From: Luscinia megarhynchos
Lineage: Eukaryota > Chordata > Aves > Passeriformes > Turdidae
Direction: 5' to 3'
Length of the DNA stretch: 64,000 bases
Assembly: GCA_034336665.1 (NCBI GenBank)
Contig: JAPFBE010000033.1
Coordinates: forward strand, 62,001 to 126,000
Positions 33,688-43,649 of this stretch are shown piece by piece; within the stretch, counting starts at the first letter, position 1; each line of letters begins with the position of its first letter. The notes below the pieces were generated by a model. The model made no database searches and was not told where the DNA came from. It was given only the letters and a program-made list of their open reading frames with translations. Both the position numbers and the translations under genes were made by a program.

Positions 33688-34064
33688 TGGGAATACAGCT
33701 GGAGAACAAGACTCAAAGCACTGCTCAACTCATGACTGAAGTGGATGTGCTAAGTCTAGTGGGCTGCAAGCCATGGCAAGTCAAGACAGAACCCTGAATG
33801 AGGAAGAAAAATGTGTGCTTGGTGTGCTTGGTATACTTTGTTTAAGATAAATCATGCAAGACCATACTTGCCTGTGCAGGTCTGTGCAGGTCTGTACAAA
33901 AGCTCTGTACAGGGCTCTGATTAAGTAATGCTACTTAGAAACACCAATCGTGTGACTGTTGCTATTTTTAGCTATAACTGGAAAAGTATAAAAACTGATT
34001 TGTTGAATCAATAAATTGGCTTTTTGCATCCATGCAATGAGCCCCATCTTGTCAATTGCCCAAC
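33688..34064 (+). repeat. Provirus E 3' LTR
   Basis: It starts TGGGAATACAGC and ends TTGCCCAACA. It is 35 bp longer than the 5' LTR, largely through an extra gcaggtctgtacaaaa-type repeat near 33880-33905. Confidence 0.9.
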
Positions 34065-34215
34065 AGAAATATATCTCATGCCCCATGCTTCTGCTAAGAA
34101 CACTATCCCTCAAGTTTTTAATTATTTTAGACTCTCCTCCCCATCCCACTGGGGCAGAGAAAGTGAGCAAGTAGCTGCATGGTTTTTATTTGCTGGCTGA
34201 GGTTGAACCATTACA
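34065..34215 (+). mobile_element. ERVL-B remnant after the nested provirus
   Basis: The first about 45 bp continue the integrase core (SHA..AKNTI region). Sequence then jumps to the LTR end (ctcctccccatcccactggg ... gttgaaccattaca), matching the last 100 bp of 23805-24419. Confidence 0.75.
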
Positions 34216-34424
34216 CCTTATTGAATGTAACAATCAGGTTTTCATAAGTATTTCTTTCTTCCAAACTCCAAAAGCATGAAAGAAAATTTCTTTATTTTGG
34301 GCTATGGGCAACACATTGGTTTCCTCTAGATCAGCATTTATCTTTTCTCAAGGCAACCTCCACTTTTACAGATTTGAACATTTACCTACTGCCTCCACTC
34401 CTCTCCTAAATTCCTTATAAGAAG

Positions 34425-35864
34425 ATTTCCTGGTCAAGCTAAAGGGCAAGAAGGAAACACACTGGCAGTGGAAGTAAGGACAGGTACACTGGAAAGAGTA
34501 CAGGAATGCAGTTTAATTGTGTAGGGATAGGGTGAGGAAGGTTGTGGCGAAGCTGGAGTGGAACTTTGCATAGAATGCAAAAAATAAAAAGATGGGCTTC
34601 TACAGGTATATCATCGAGAAAAAGAAAGCTAAAGAAGGTGTGCCCTCAAAAAAATAATTCTGGAAAATTGGTAACTACAGACAAGGAGGTGGATGAGTAG
34701 CTCAACAGCTTTTTTTGCCTCAGTCTTCACTGGCAACCTCTCTTCCCACACTTCTTGAGTGGATGGACTGCAAGATGGACACTGGGGGGAGAAAAGTCCT
34801 TCCCACTGTAAGAGAAGATCAGATTCGTGACCACCTGAGGAACTTGAATGTACATAAATCTATGGGACCTGACAAGCTGCATTCCCAAGTCCTGAGGGAA
34901 TTGGCTGATGTAGTGGCCAAGCCACTCTCTATATTTGAAAAGTCATAGCAGTCAGGTGAAGACCTAGGTGGCTGGAAAAGGGGAAACATTGTACCCACCT
35001 TTAAAAAGGGCAGAAAGGAGGACCCTGGAAACTATTGCCCTGTCAGCCTCACCTCTGTGCCTGGGAAGATCATGGAACAGATCCTCCAGGAAACTGTGCA
35101 AAGGCACATGGAGGACAAGGAGGTGATTCAAGTTAGCCAGCATGGCTTCACCAAGGGCAAGTCCTGCCTGACCAACCTATTGGCCTTCTATGATGGAGTG
35201 ACTCCATCAGTGGAGAAGGGAAGGGCTACAGATGTCACTTATCTGGACTCTTGTAAAGCCTTTGACATGGTCCCCTACAACATCCTTCTCTCTAAATTGG
35301 AGAGAAGTGGATTTGATGAGTGGACTGTTAGGTGGATAAGAAAGTGTTTGGATGGTTGCATTCAAATGGCAGTGGCCAATGGCTCAGTGTCCTACTGGCC
35401 ATCAGTGACAGTTGGTGTTCCTCAGGGGTTCATATTGGGAGCTGTGCTATTCAATGTCTTCATCAATGACATAGACAAAGGGATTGAGTGAACCCTCAGC
35501 AAGTCTGCAGATGACACCAAGCTGAGTGATGCCGTTGACACACCTGAAGGACAGGATGCCATCCAGAGGGACTTGGACAAGCTTGAGAAGTGGGCCTGTG
35601 GGAACCACATGAGATTCAACAAGGTAAGCACAATGTGCTGCATATGGGCAAATGTAACCCCCACTATCAACACAGGCTGGGGAATTAAGGTATTAAGAGC
35701 AAGCCTTCTGAGAAGGAATTGGGGGTGCTGGTGGATGAAAGGCTGGACATGAGTCACAAATGTGTACTTGCACCCCAGTAAGCCAACCATGTCCTGGGCT
35801 GCATCAAAAGCAATGTGGCCAGTAGGGTAAGGGAAGTGATTCTGCCCCTCTACTCTGGTGAGAC
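34425..35864 (+). mobile_element. CR1 LINE copy b
   Basis: A CR1 ORF2 segment with the linker between endonuclease and RT, then RT ([12 protein letters not shown] about 35140; FDMV near 35265; GVPQGF near 35417; ADDTKL near 35508). The frame is open in pieces (34715-34948, 35057-35491). It is truncated at the 3' side at 35864 with no terminal repeat. Confidence 0.9.
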
Positions 35865-36381
35865 CCTGTAGCAGGACATTCCCCTCTGCCACAGAAGATC
35901 GCATCTATTCTGTCCACCAGCTGGTGTGATAGCTCTGGGCATCTTCCCTCTCACATGAATTGGTGAGAAAACTCAGACCAGACAGATGTCTGGTAGGGAG
36001 TTCTCTCTGGCTAGGGAGTTATCTCTCTCTGGTGCCAGAGTTGGAATTCCCAGCTAGCAATAAACACCTGGCCTGGAGAGCAAGATGTAGGAAGATAAGC
36101 TGCTGGAATTTCTGACTGACAGACACTTCACTTTACAAACTATAAAAACTACACAAATTTTCACGAAGTCAGAAGTCTCCTGTACACACCCTGGAAATGT
36201 AGTACTTCTTCCCTGAAGTCTGGATGCAAACTTGTGGTTACTTTCCTGGAAAGTGAGTGAAAGGACTCTATGTGTACTCCATCATCAATTCGGTGGTAAG
36301 CTACATTGACTCCTAATCTATACTATTTTTTTGCTAGCTATTATATAGGTACCTTATTATTGTGCACTGTATTTATATCTA
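35865..36381 (+). other. Unassigned, LTR-like
   Basis: It begins tgtagcaggacattcc directly at the CR1 truncation and holds a TATA-like ctataaaaactac (about 36140). I see no clear polyadenylation signal or terminal CA. It could be a solo LTR. Confidence 0.3.
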
Positions 36382-37012
36382 TGTCCTAAGGTGATTTTAT
36401 GATGCTGCATTCCCTATTGTCTGTTTTGTGTCCAGAAATGATTCCTGTAGCTTTAAGCGAGATCTGAGAGAGAGGGGGGGAGTTGGTGGAATTCTTTCGG
36501 TGCCTGTGTTCAAAATCACAGATAAGGCTCTCGGGTTTTTTTTTCCCAGCGGCTTTTTCTTCTCTGGAGAGAGAGAAACAGAGTTTTTCCTTGCTTTTCA
36601 AAGTTAGCTTTTTGTTCATTAGCTAAGGCAAGAAGTTTTTCCTGGAACTGTGGCTTGTGCTTCTGGAACTGTTCAGCTTTTTCTCTGGTCCAAAACACCA
36701 CAACAGCGCCCCTCCTCATGCTGTGGAGACCTGGAGGCCAGTTCTGGACTCCGAGGAAGCCAAGCCACACCTACAGAAAGGACTCCAGATCTACCATCTC
36801 TTCTCCGCAGTGAGAGGTTTTATTATTTAACATTATTTATTCATTTTTTCATGCCTGTGAGTACTCTGCTTGTTAAATAAACAGGGTTTTTTCACTTTCT
36901 CCAAGGGAATTCTTTCCAAACCTGTGGGGAGAGGGATTGCTGAAACCTGCCTTCTATTAGAGGAGACACCCTTTCAGGACATTCCATCCCAAATTTGTCT
37001 CAAACAGGGACA
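36382..37012 (+). repeat. ERVL-C 5' LTR
   Basis: It starts TGTCCTAAGGTG and ends CAAACAGGGACA. AATAAA lies near 36878. It is related to the LTR at 61190-62509. Confidence 0.85.
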
Positions 37013-37019
37013 AATATCT

Positions 37020-37037
37020 TGGTGCCCAATATCGGGC
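37020..37037 (+). promoter_or_regulatory. ERVL-C primer binding site
   Basis: The sequence tggtgcccaatatcgggc starts 7 nt after the LTR end. It partly resembles the tRNA-Ile site of ERVL-A. Confidence 0.55.
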
Positions 37038-37122
37038 TGGAGAAAGTAAAAAAAACAACCCTGTACTAATTAGATTTTGGTTTTAATCACTTTGTATTGG
37101 GGTAAAGCAGTCAGTAGTCACT

Positions 37123-37388
37123 ATGTTGTTTGAGGTAATAATGTCTCTCTGGCTTGAAGTTCTAATGTCTCTGGTCCCTAGGCCTATTTGAGGTACTAAT
37201 GTCTTTCTGGTCCCTAGGCCAGTTTGTCTATCTACCGATAGTGCAAATTTTGTCCCTGGCACATACCTTTTACAGAACAGTGGCACAGATTAGGCTTGCT
37301 ATTTTGATGTGCTTGGTGATAATGATTTATAGGTTAACAGAGGTACAGGGAGTTGTTCAAAATGTATATGGTCTGTTGTTTCTCCACC
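37123..37388 (+). pseudogene. gag: ERVL-C gag, N-terminal piece
   Basis: It opens ATG at 37123 with MLFEVIMSL, parallel to ERVL-A's start. Stops and frame changes occur early (near 37188 and 37290), with hydrophobic stretches in more than one frame (37290-37350). It is cut by the LTR D insertion; the gene resumes at 43650. Confidence 0.7.
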
Positions 37389-38085
37389 TGTCACGGTGTG
37401 ACTTGGGTTTTGCCAATTTTAATATATTAATTTCTGTTAGAGATAGGATTTGGGAGTAGAGACAAGGCAGGCTCAAAACTTTAAAAGGTACAAGAAGAAA
37501 TTTATTAATAACACAAAAAGAATTCAGAATAAGATTCCTAGATTATTCCCTCCTCCCTTCATTCCACATTCCTTAACAACATCATAGAGAAAACACTTCT
37601 GTCAGTTATCCACTCAGATAATCATTTCAGTTCACTTAAGAGAGAAAAGTTCCATTTTATAGTTATGGCTTAGGGGGTGTCTTCACCTTCACAATCCATA
37701 TCCGCCCGGGAAAATATTGCAGATTATGACTCTCCTCCCATTTTTCACAGTCCTTCCAGAGCTGTGCTATGGGTTATGTTACACAATTGGGGTACCACTT
37801 TTAAAGGCAAGCTGCTGAAAAACAAATTTTGCTTCATCTCCTTCACTATCAAATGTCTCCGTTCATATTCCAGTCCCAGAACAGAGAGAGCTCCATTTCT
37901 CCAAAGCAAAAAGTCTTCTTCTCAAGCATCCAAACCTCCCCAAGTATATTTCACAGTTTAAAGGAATTTTAGTGTAGTCACAATCCCCTTAGCCCACAAA
38001 AAAAGGTTTTCAGCTACTTATCAGTTGCATCTTTTCAATCTCTTCCCACCAGGTACTTTATCTTCATTCCGCTGACCTCTGTAGT
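37389..38085 (-). repeat. LTR D copy 2, left part
   Basis: It matches the first 700 bp of 18282-19636 (tgtcacggtgtgact start). It is interrupted by the nested provirus at 38086 and completed at 43099-43644. Flanking ccacc (37384-37388) and ccatc (43645-43649) are a 4-of-5 target duplication. Confidence 0.9.
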
Positions 38086-39080
38086 TGTCAAGGTCCACAC
38101 TACGTGCAGAGTCCTGATAGGTTCTTTTTAGGGATCTCAAAGCGCAAAAGATACAGCAAGGGACAAAACCAGTTTATTTTTGCAAGAAATGCACTTTATT
38201 TAGTGCCAACCAAATGCAATAGAGGGACAGGAAATAAAAGAGAGAGAGAGAGAGAGAGAGAGGGGTTGGGATTATGGCTACCAAGACGGGCAGACGATCC
38301 TCGTGGAACCAGCCAATAGATGTCCGTTGCCGTCCGGGGAGATCTCGGGGGGTCTTTTTTCGAGGATATTCGCCGAGAAACTCCATCAGCATGATGTTGT
38401 GACATTGTCTTCAGGACCCGTCATTGGTAGCATATCCCGGAAAACGGGGACAGAAAAATTAGGGATAAGAAGGGAAAGAGGGAAGGAAAAAGGAAAGAAA
38501 TAAACAGAAAAATAATAAAGCAAAATAATCACAACAAAATTGATTAAAACAATTTTTCAAACAAATCACAATTATATTAGGTGAAATAACTCAAACAATC
38601 AAAATTAAAACAAATCAATAAAATAACTTTCAAACAATTAAAAATTAAAGCAAATCAATATTGCTATCAGTTTGAATCAATACCTAAAGAAAATGCAACA
38701 TAATTAAATAAGAACTAAAAATCAATCTTAATCAATATTCATGATGCAATACAACAAAGATAAGCAATTTTAAAACAAGCAATTTTCACATTTTAAACAA
38801 CAATTTTAGTAAAGCTACAGACACAAAGGTTTAAATGATTTTTAGTAATCACTATCAAATCTTCTATAAAAATACTATCACAAGCAGTTCTAAAGCATGC
38901 ACACCCATTGCCCATATACCCCAGTAGTGTTTCAGGAATCTCCTTTGGATAACTTTCAAAGTTACAGACATTCTATTCTGTGTTTAAGCAAAATATCTTG
39001 AGCTCTGATTGCATTACTTTCGCAGATAAACTCTTATTGTTCCCAGACAATGCAAGTTTCCAAATTAATAGTTTGTTACA
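38086..39080 (-). repeat. Provirus G 3' LTR with unusual U3
   Basis: 38086-38374 matches the CT-repeat LTR family (12342-13035, 42429-43098), including an (AG)n tract at 38240-38263. 38375-39080 is AT-rich and unrelated to that family's U3, yet begins (on the minus strand) TGTAACAAAC directly after the polypurine tract. Confidence 0.7.
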
Positions 39081-39090
39081 TCTCCCCAAT
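39081..39090 (-). promoter_or_regulatory. Provirus G polypurine tract
   Basis: Read on the minus strand, attggggaga immediately precedes the TG of the 3' LTR. Confidence 0.65.
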
Positions 39091-39109
39091 TTGATGGGCC
39101 CATTCTCTA

Positions 39110-39720
39110 TGCTCAGAAGGATAGAGAATAGCTCCATCATGACTTAATCATAATGCAGTGATAGGGAATACTGAATGTACTGAAGCATTACATATAGTCA
39201 GTGCAAAGGCTGTGGCTATGTTTATGCTGGGGTAGTAGGTAAAATTTACCAAATTCCACCAGGACTGAAACTTCCTTTTAAAATCATTAGCATTATTCCA
39301 ATTTATTCTCCGAATTTTAGTAGGAAAAGTGCCTTCCTCCACTTCTCATATAATTGAGGCAACAACTGTTTGCATCCAAAGCTGTGCCTGGATACAGCTG
39401 AAGGCTAGGGAGATGTTGTTTTGAGCAGCACCAAGAGCATCAATTATCAATTTGTGATCATTTACATTTGCCTTTTCCCAATCTGGTAAAATGTTTGATA
39501 ATAACCACTGTTGCGTCCCCAGGCCTGTCAAAGAGGACTGCAGAGGTTGTTTCAATTTGGTCAGGTCTCTGGTGGTGGCAACCAATTTGTTCATTAATAC
39601 CTCTGAATCAATGCTATTTAGAATTCCCAATCCTGTTCCCACAACACCGGTTATGTCTCTTGTTTGTTTCTTGAAAGGATCCTCCTGGTTTTGCAACCAG
39701 GTTGTCCATCCCTAGAAAAG
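39110..39720 (-). pseudogene. env: Provirus G env transmembrane remnant
   Basis: Two open stretches on the minus strand (39696-39346 and 39342-39148) code a GVVGTGLGIL glycine-rich block, a helical heptad region (LGTQQWLLSNILPDWE) and an AALW-type IQAQLWMQ segment, then WWNLVNFTY. A stop at 39346-39348 separates them. The glycine-rich block is a plausible fusion-peptide or linker region. The end of env is deleted up to the polypurine tract. It is the unmutated relative of the env at 21.7-22.0 kb. Env role would be membrane fusion. Confidence 0.7.
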
Positions 39721-40123
39721 GTGAACAAGCTGGCTAAATTACTGAGGCATTGTTTTGCATTGGCAATTTGACTTGTTTAAAAGACCATGCCGAATTAAAC
39801 GATATTTGTTGTTGGCCAGTTTTCAAATTACCCAAGGTCCAATTTCAAAAATTTTCAGGCTTAGTATAGCCGGTGGTCAGGTAGTGGGTGTTATAGGCAT
39901 TAGCATCAAGTTATATTGTTTTTACTACACATAATTTCATGGGAAAATTGTACAACAGATCAATTTTGATTTTGAATCTTCACAAAATTAAAGCACAGCT
40001 GTAAGGTCCTGTGCTGTAACTGTATACAGGTTCGATGAGGGATTCAGCAGTTAATCTTCATGTTCCATGGTGTTATTCTGTGAAAAATAAATACAACAGA
40101 TTCTGCCACAATGAGGCAGGAGG
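39721..40123 (-). pseudogene. Decayed region between chimeric frame and env
   Basis: AT-rich sequence with many stops on the minus strand. A VQFSHEIMC-like stretch could be surface-subunit remnant. Nothing firmer can be said. Confidence 0.35.
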
Positions 40124-41788
40124 TTAAAATGATGGAACTATCCAGCATGTAACACAGACTGGAATTCTGTTAACTTCCCAATCATTTCTCTGCCAAAAAG
40201 GAAGCCACTCTGTACCTCCTTTAAACACAGGATTAGAGTCAGTGTAAATACAAACAAGGGAAATATTTTGTTTTTCCTTTTGAAAAACACTCCAAACAGC
40301 TATAAGCTCCCCAGTTTGGGCACTGCCTTCCCCTTCTGTAATGATCTGCTCACCGAAGGAAGTGTGTAAGGCTACAGCTTTATATTTCCACACTTTTCCT
40401 TCTCTCTTGGCTGAAGCATCAGTAAACCAAGCATTCGCTGTCTGCTCAGGCGAGAAGGGAGGGGCTACCTTGATTACTGAAGTTGGTTTTTCCTGGCTGC
40501 TATTCAAATTCTCTGTTTCTTGTATTGACAAATTTTTCACAGCACCTTCAGTGATTGAGAAAATGTGACAGTACTTCTTGATCAGGGCATACCACTTCCT
40601 AACTGAGGGTTTCTGGGCCACCCCGTCAGGGGGGGCAGTCCCAGTAGTGGCTGTTTTCAAAAACTTTTCTTCTTGAGAAGGTTTTTGAATTTTCTCTGAG
40701 GCAATTTGCAAGTTAGGGCTTTTCAAATGGGAGATTATTTTTTGTTGCACATCCCTCACTTCTTCTTTCTCTTCTCCTCCTATCAATACATCTTCTATGT
40801 ATTGGTACACAGCTACAGTGTCAGGTTTGGCTTTTTGGACTGGCCATACAGGGGGGTTTCGCAAGTCCTGTATAACCGGTTTGATCCCTTCTTTGGCACC
40901 AGAAGGAAGAGGGTACTGTTTTATATTTACAGGTAATTGCATAGGTGATTTATAGTCAGCAGTGAGTTTTATTTCATGGATAATTTGCAAGCAGGCAGCT
41001 TTTTGAATGTTTTCCAGGAGTTGGTCAGGGGTACCAATTAAAGCTACAAGGTCTCCCCTTTCCAAAGGGCTTAGCCCTTCTGCCCAATAAACTGCGCACT
41101 GAGTTGGGGACCGTAAGTTACGTTTGACTTCTGTCGTTATGAATGTCCCATGTCCCCAGTACCCACTAGCTGCTTGTTCTGATAATTTAGTAGCAGTGTA
41201 CAGGATTTTTGTCGTGATTATATGCGGGTTAAAATTCTCATTGTTCAGGTAACTATATTCCGTTTTAGCGAGAGGTCTTAATTTAGAGCAGCAATTTTCC
41301 CCACAATTTTGCATGTGTACTAATTCTTTCTGGGGGTATATCTGCTTTATGTGATATGTTTCCTTTTCTTCTGTTTCTTTTGGTGTATCTGCATGCAGTG
41401 ATGCATGGGAAAGCTGCAACAAATTGTTGCGGTTTCTTTTTTGCTCTAATTGTTTTTGCAAAGTTTTTACCTGATTTGCTTCCTGCTCTAATTGTTTTTG
41501 CAAGGCTTCTACCAAATTTTGCAAAGAGTCTATGATTGCTCCTTCTTCACTCCTTTGCGTAAAGCGAGTTTCTATAGCTGCCATAAGACAGGCCCCCAAA
41601 ACTGAGCAGACAATGGTCTTATTTCTGCCTAGCTGGAATTTTGTTTCATCTTGCAAAGAATGTATTCTATCGATCACATTTTCTAAATTAAGCCAGTTAC
41701 TGTATGCCCAATCCTCTCCCCCTTGGGAGGGTCTGGCATTGTACTTAGCTAGCAAAGCATAAAAAGCATCTTTATCTTTTTCAGACAT
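40124..41788 (-). CDS. 554-codon chimeric Gag-RT-RNase H frame of provirus G
   Basis: One uninterrupted frame starts at ATG 41788. Residues 1-75: Gag-like N-terminus with a short hydrophobic patch (SVLGACLMAA). Residues about 85-125: predicted coiled coil built on a QKQLEQ repeat. Residues about 140-275: Gag-like region (QCAVYWAEGLSPLERGDL, GTPDQLLENIQKAA). Residues about 276-310: RT N-terminal piece (ADYKSPM..LPSGAKEG). Residues about 325-345: RT catalytic box altered to YIEDVLIGG (the first aspartate of YxDD is now glutamate). Residues about 470-545: RNase H with WFTDAS, TGELIAV and YTDSN, so D, E and D are all present. Protease, most of RT and integrase are missing, yet every deletion joint keeps frame. 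RT activity is unlikely; particle or RNA binding, or RNase H activity, are conceivable. I infer a non-autonomous element with a retained frame; chance preservation in a young copy is the alternative. Confidence 0.75.
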   Translation of the reverse strand: MSEKDKDAFYALLAKYNARPSQGGEDWAYSNWLNLENVIDRIHSLQDETKFQLGRNKTIVCSVLGACLMAAIETRFTQRSEEGAIIDSLQNLVEALQKQLEQEANQVKTLQKQLEQKRNRNNLLQLSHASLHADTPKETEEKETYHIKQIYPQKELVHMQNCGENCCSKLRPLAKTEYSYLNNENFNPHIITTKILYTATKLSEQAASGYWGHGTFITTEVKRNLRSPTQCAVYWAEGLSPLERGDLVALIGTPDQLLENIQKAACLQIIHEIKLTADYKSPMQLPVNIKQYPLPSGAKEGIKPVIQDLRNPPVWPVQKAKPDTVAVYQYIEDVLIGGEEKEEVRDVQQKIISHLKSPNLQIASEKIQKPSQEEKFLKTATTGTAPPDGVAQKPSVRKWYALIKKYCHIFSITEGAVKNLSIQETENLNSSQEKPTSVIKVAPPFSPEQTANAWFTDASAKREGKVWKYKAVALHTSFGEQIITEGEGSAQTGELIAVWSVFQKEKQNISLVCIYTDSNPVFKGGTEWLPFWQRNDWEVNRIPVCVTCWIVPSF

Positions 41789-41966
41789 TTTTACGAAGGG
41801 ACTAAAACCACTCTCAGGGAGGCATACTTAAAGTTACACAAAAAGCACAGCTACAACTGTGTTTCCCTTCTCGTCCCTGGAGCGGGTGAAGAGACCACAC
41901 TACTTTAGAGGCACTACCTTAGTTACAAAACAGCTTGTCTCTTCGCGATCCCAAGTAGTCAACAAC

Positions 41967-42098
41967 AAAACAACAAACACACAGCCTTTAGCTGAGGTCA
42001 ATCCCCTCTCTTCCCTGCCTGGGTTAGGGGACAAAACAACAAACACCCAGCCTTTAGCTGAGGTCAATCCCCTCTCTTCCCTGCCTGGGTTAGGGGAC
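41967..42098 (-). repeat. Leader tandem duplication, 2 x 66 bp
   Basis: Two almost identical 66-bp units (41967-42032, 42033-42098) lie between the primer site and the start of the chimeric frame. Tandem leader repeats occur in retroviral packaging regions; function here is unknown. Confidence 0.9.
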
Positions 42099-42428
42099 CA
42101 AAAACTGCCTGGGAGGTTCTCCTCAACTACACCAAGCAGCTCAACAACACTACAAAAACACAAGTCCCGTCTTTTGCACAATGAGATCCTTGACAAAAAA
42201 TTCTCTGATAACTGAAATGGAGTTGATTTTCCACCTGGGTCTGTGTGCAGATTGCGGGAAGAACCCAATACCACCTCCCTTGCTTTCCAACACTGTTCAG
42301 TCCTTTCAGTACTGACAGGTTGGGTGTGGCTGAAGTGGCACAGGTCTTCCCCTGGTACAAAGTGCACAGAAAACCCCCAACTCCTCCAGTATCAGGGAAT
42401 CTGAATAGCCGACTACACCAATTAAATG

Positions 42429-43098
42429 TCAGGGTCCACACTACGTGCAGAGTCCTGATAGGTTCTTTTTAGGGATCTCAAAGCACAAAAGATACAGCAA
42501 GGGACAAAACCAGTTTACTTTTGCAAAAAATGCACTTTATTTAGTGCCAACCAAAATGCGATAGAGGGACAGTAAATAAAAGAGAGAGAGAGAGAGAGAG
42601 GGGTTGGGATTATAGCTACCAAGACGGGCAGACGATCCTCGTGGAACCAGCCAATAGATGTCCGTTGCCGTCCGGGGAGATCTTGGGGGGTCTTTTTTCG
42701 AGGATATTTTTATAGTCTTTTCCAAAGCGAGTGGCTTCTGGCCAAAAGGTGGGAAGATTTATGGACTATTGTATGTGGAGATCGTTGCTCCAAGAAACAG
42801 GTGGAAACAGGATGCTACAACAGGTAGCCTGCTCGAGGGCAGCGCACTACGGCAAGCTCCAGGCACACCAACAGTCCTTGTGACCAGTTCATTGTTCTCA
42901 CACCTGTGGGAGCCTTGTTGGGTAAACCAGTCTCATGAGAGACCAGTCCTGGTCCAATGAGCACCACCTGGAACAATCACTTGGCGTTCCTCCCATCCCT
43001 GGCCAGCGCCTTTCAGCTGCAGTTTGTGGGGTCTTCTTAGACCTCAGGCAAAGGTCGTTGGGCAGAACAAACAAGAGGCTTTTAGACGGACTCTTACA
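42429..43098 (-). repeat. Provirus G 5' LTR
   Basis: A full-length copy of the CT-repeat family in reverse: tgtcagggtccacac start, AATAAA on the minus strand near 42538, (AG)n at 42581-42600, TATA near 42713, ending gacggactcttaca. Its internal neighbour on the minus strand has TGGTGTAGTCGG 6 nt after the LTR end, the likely primer site (unknown tRNA). Confidence 0.9.
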
Positions 43099-43644
43099 GT
43101 AGTCTCCATGCTTTATTTCTTCTCATTCAGGGGAGCTCGGCAGATCGAGAATCTTATCCAGGCATTAAAAAGAGTTAAAATTGTATCCAGATCGTGAAGA
43201 AGCCACATGGGCAGCTGGAGGCCTCTTCTGCCATGTGGAGAGCCGAGCCGAGCCAAGGGTCAGCAGGGCTGGGGCCGGTGTCGGAGCCATGCGGCCAGTG
43301 CCATGTGGTCGGTGCTGGGGCCATGCGGAGCCAGGGGCCACCAGGCCAGGGCCGGGGCTGCCCAGAGCTGGGGCCGCTCGAGGCCGGTGCCCCGGGGGGC
43401 TGCTATTGGTGTGGCGGCCGGAAGGCCAAAGAGGAGAAATTAGCCTTAGCAACATGATTTAGGAAAGCTAAATAACTTTTAATTGGTTTCCCGAGCTGTC
43501 CAGTACTAAATCAGCTCTCCTATTGGTCCCAGCAGCCCACAGGGGAAGCCCTCAGAGACGGGACAGCCCCTCCTGTTCCCCGGCCTCATGGTGCTTTCCC
43601 TGAGGCGAATCCACCCCTCTCCCCTAGCACGTGAAACCAACACA
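43099..43644 (-). repeat. LTR D copy 2, right part
   Basis: It completes 37389-38085 and ends cacgtgaaaccaacaca. GC-rich tandem units as in copy 1 are present but shorter (43260-43400). Confidence 0.9.
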
Positions 43645-43649
43645 CCATC

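Larger units (their letters stand above)
29031..34064 (+). mobile_element. Provirus E: short-LTR class II-like element
   Basis: Two related LTRs (29031-29372 and 33688-34064) bound a primer site, a gag matrix remnant, a long AT-rich non-coding middle, and an env transmembrane remnant with a polypurine tract. It sits in ERVL-B integrase. The flanks aacata and gaaata are an imperfect duplication. Pol is absent. The middle block 31270-32340 is shared with the element at 50-54 kb. Confidence 0.85.
23805..34215 (+). mobile_element. ERVL-B: decayed ERVL provirus with nested insertions
   Basis: It has a 5' LTR (23805-24419), primer site, gag, RT, RNase H and the start of integrase. It is interrupted by microsatellites, a probable LTR (25157-25509), a CR1 tail (28216-28297) and a whole provirus (29031-34064). 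After the last, integrase resumes for about 45 bp and then jumps to the final 100 bp of an LTR (34115-34215), showing an internal deletion. Its pol aligns throughout with ERVL-A. Confidence 0.85.
38086..43098 (-). mobile_element. Provirus G: internally deleted, with one long chimeric frame
   Basis: It is a minus-strand provirus with exact 5-bp target duplication gtagt (38081-38085, 43099-43103), inserted in LTR D. From its 5' side: LTR (42429-43098), leader with a 66-bp tandem duplication, a 554-codon frame joining gag, RT and RNase H parts, an env remnant, a polypurine tract (39081-39090 in reverse) and a 3' LTR. Integrase and most of pol are deleted. The two LTRs share only U5/R; their U3 regions differ. 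Confidence 0.88.
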
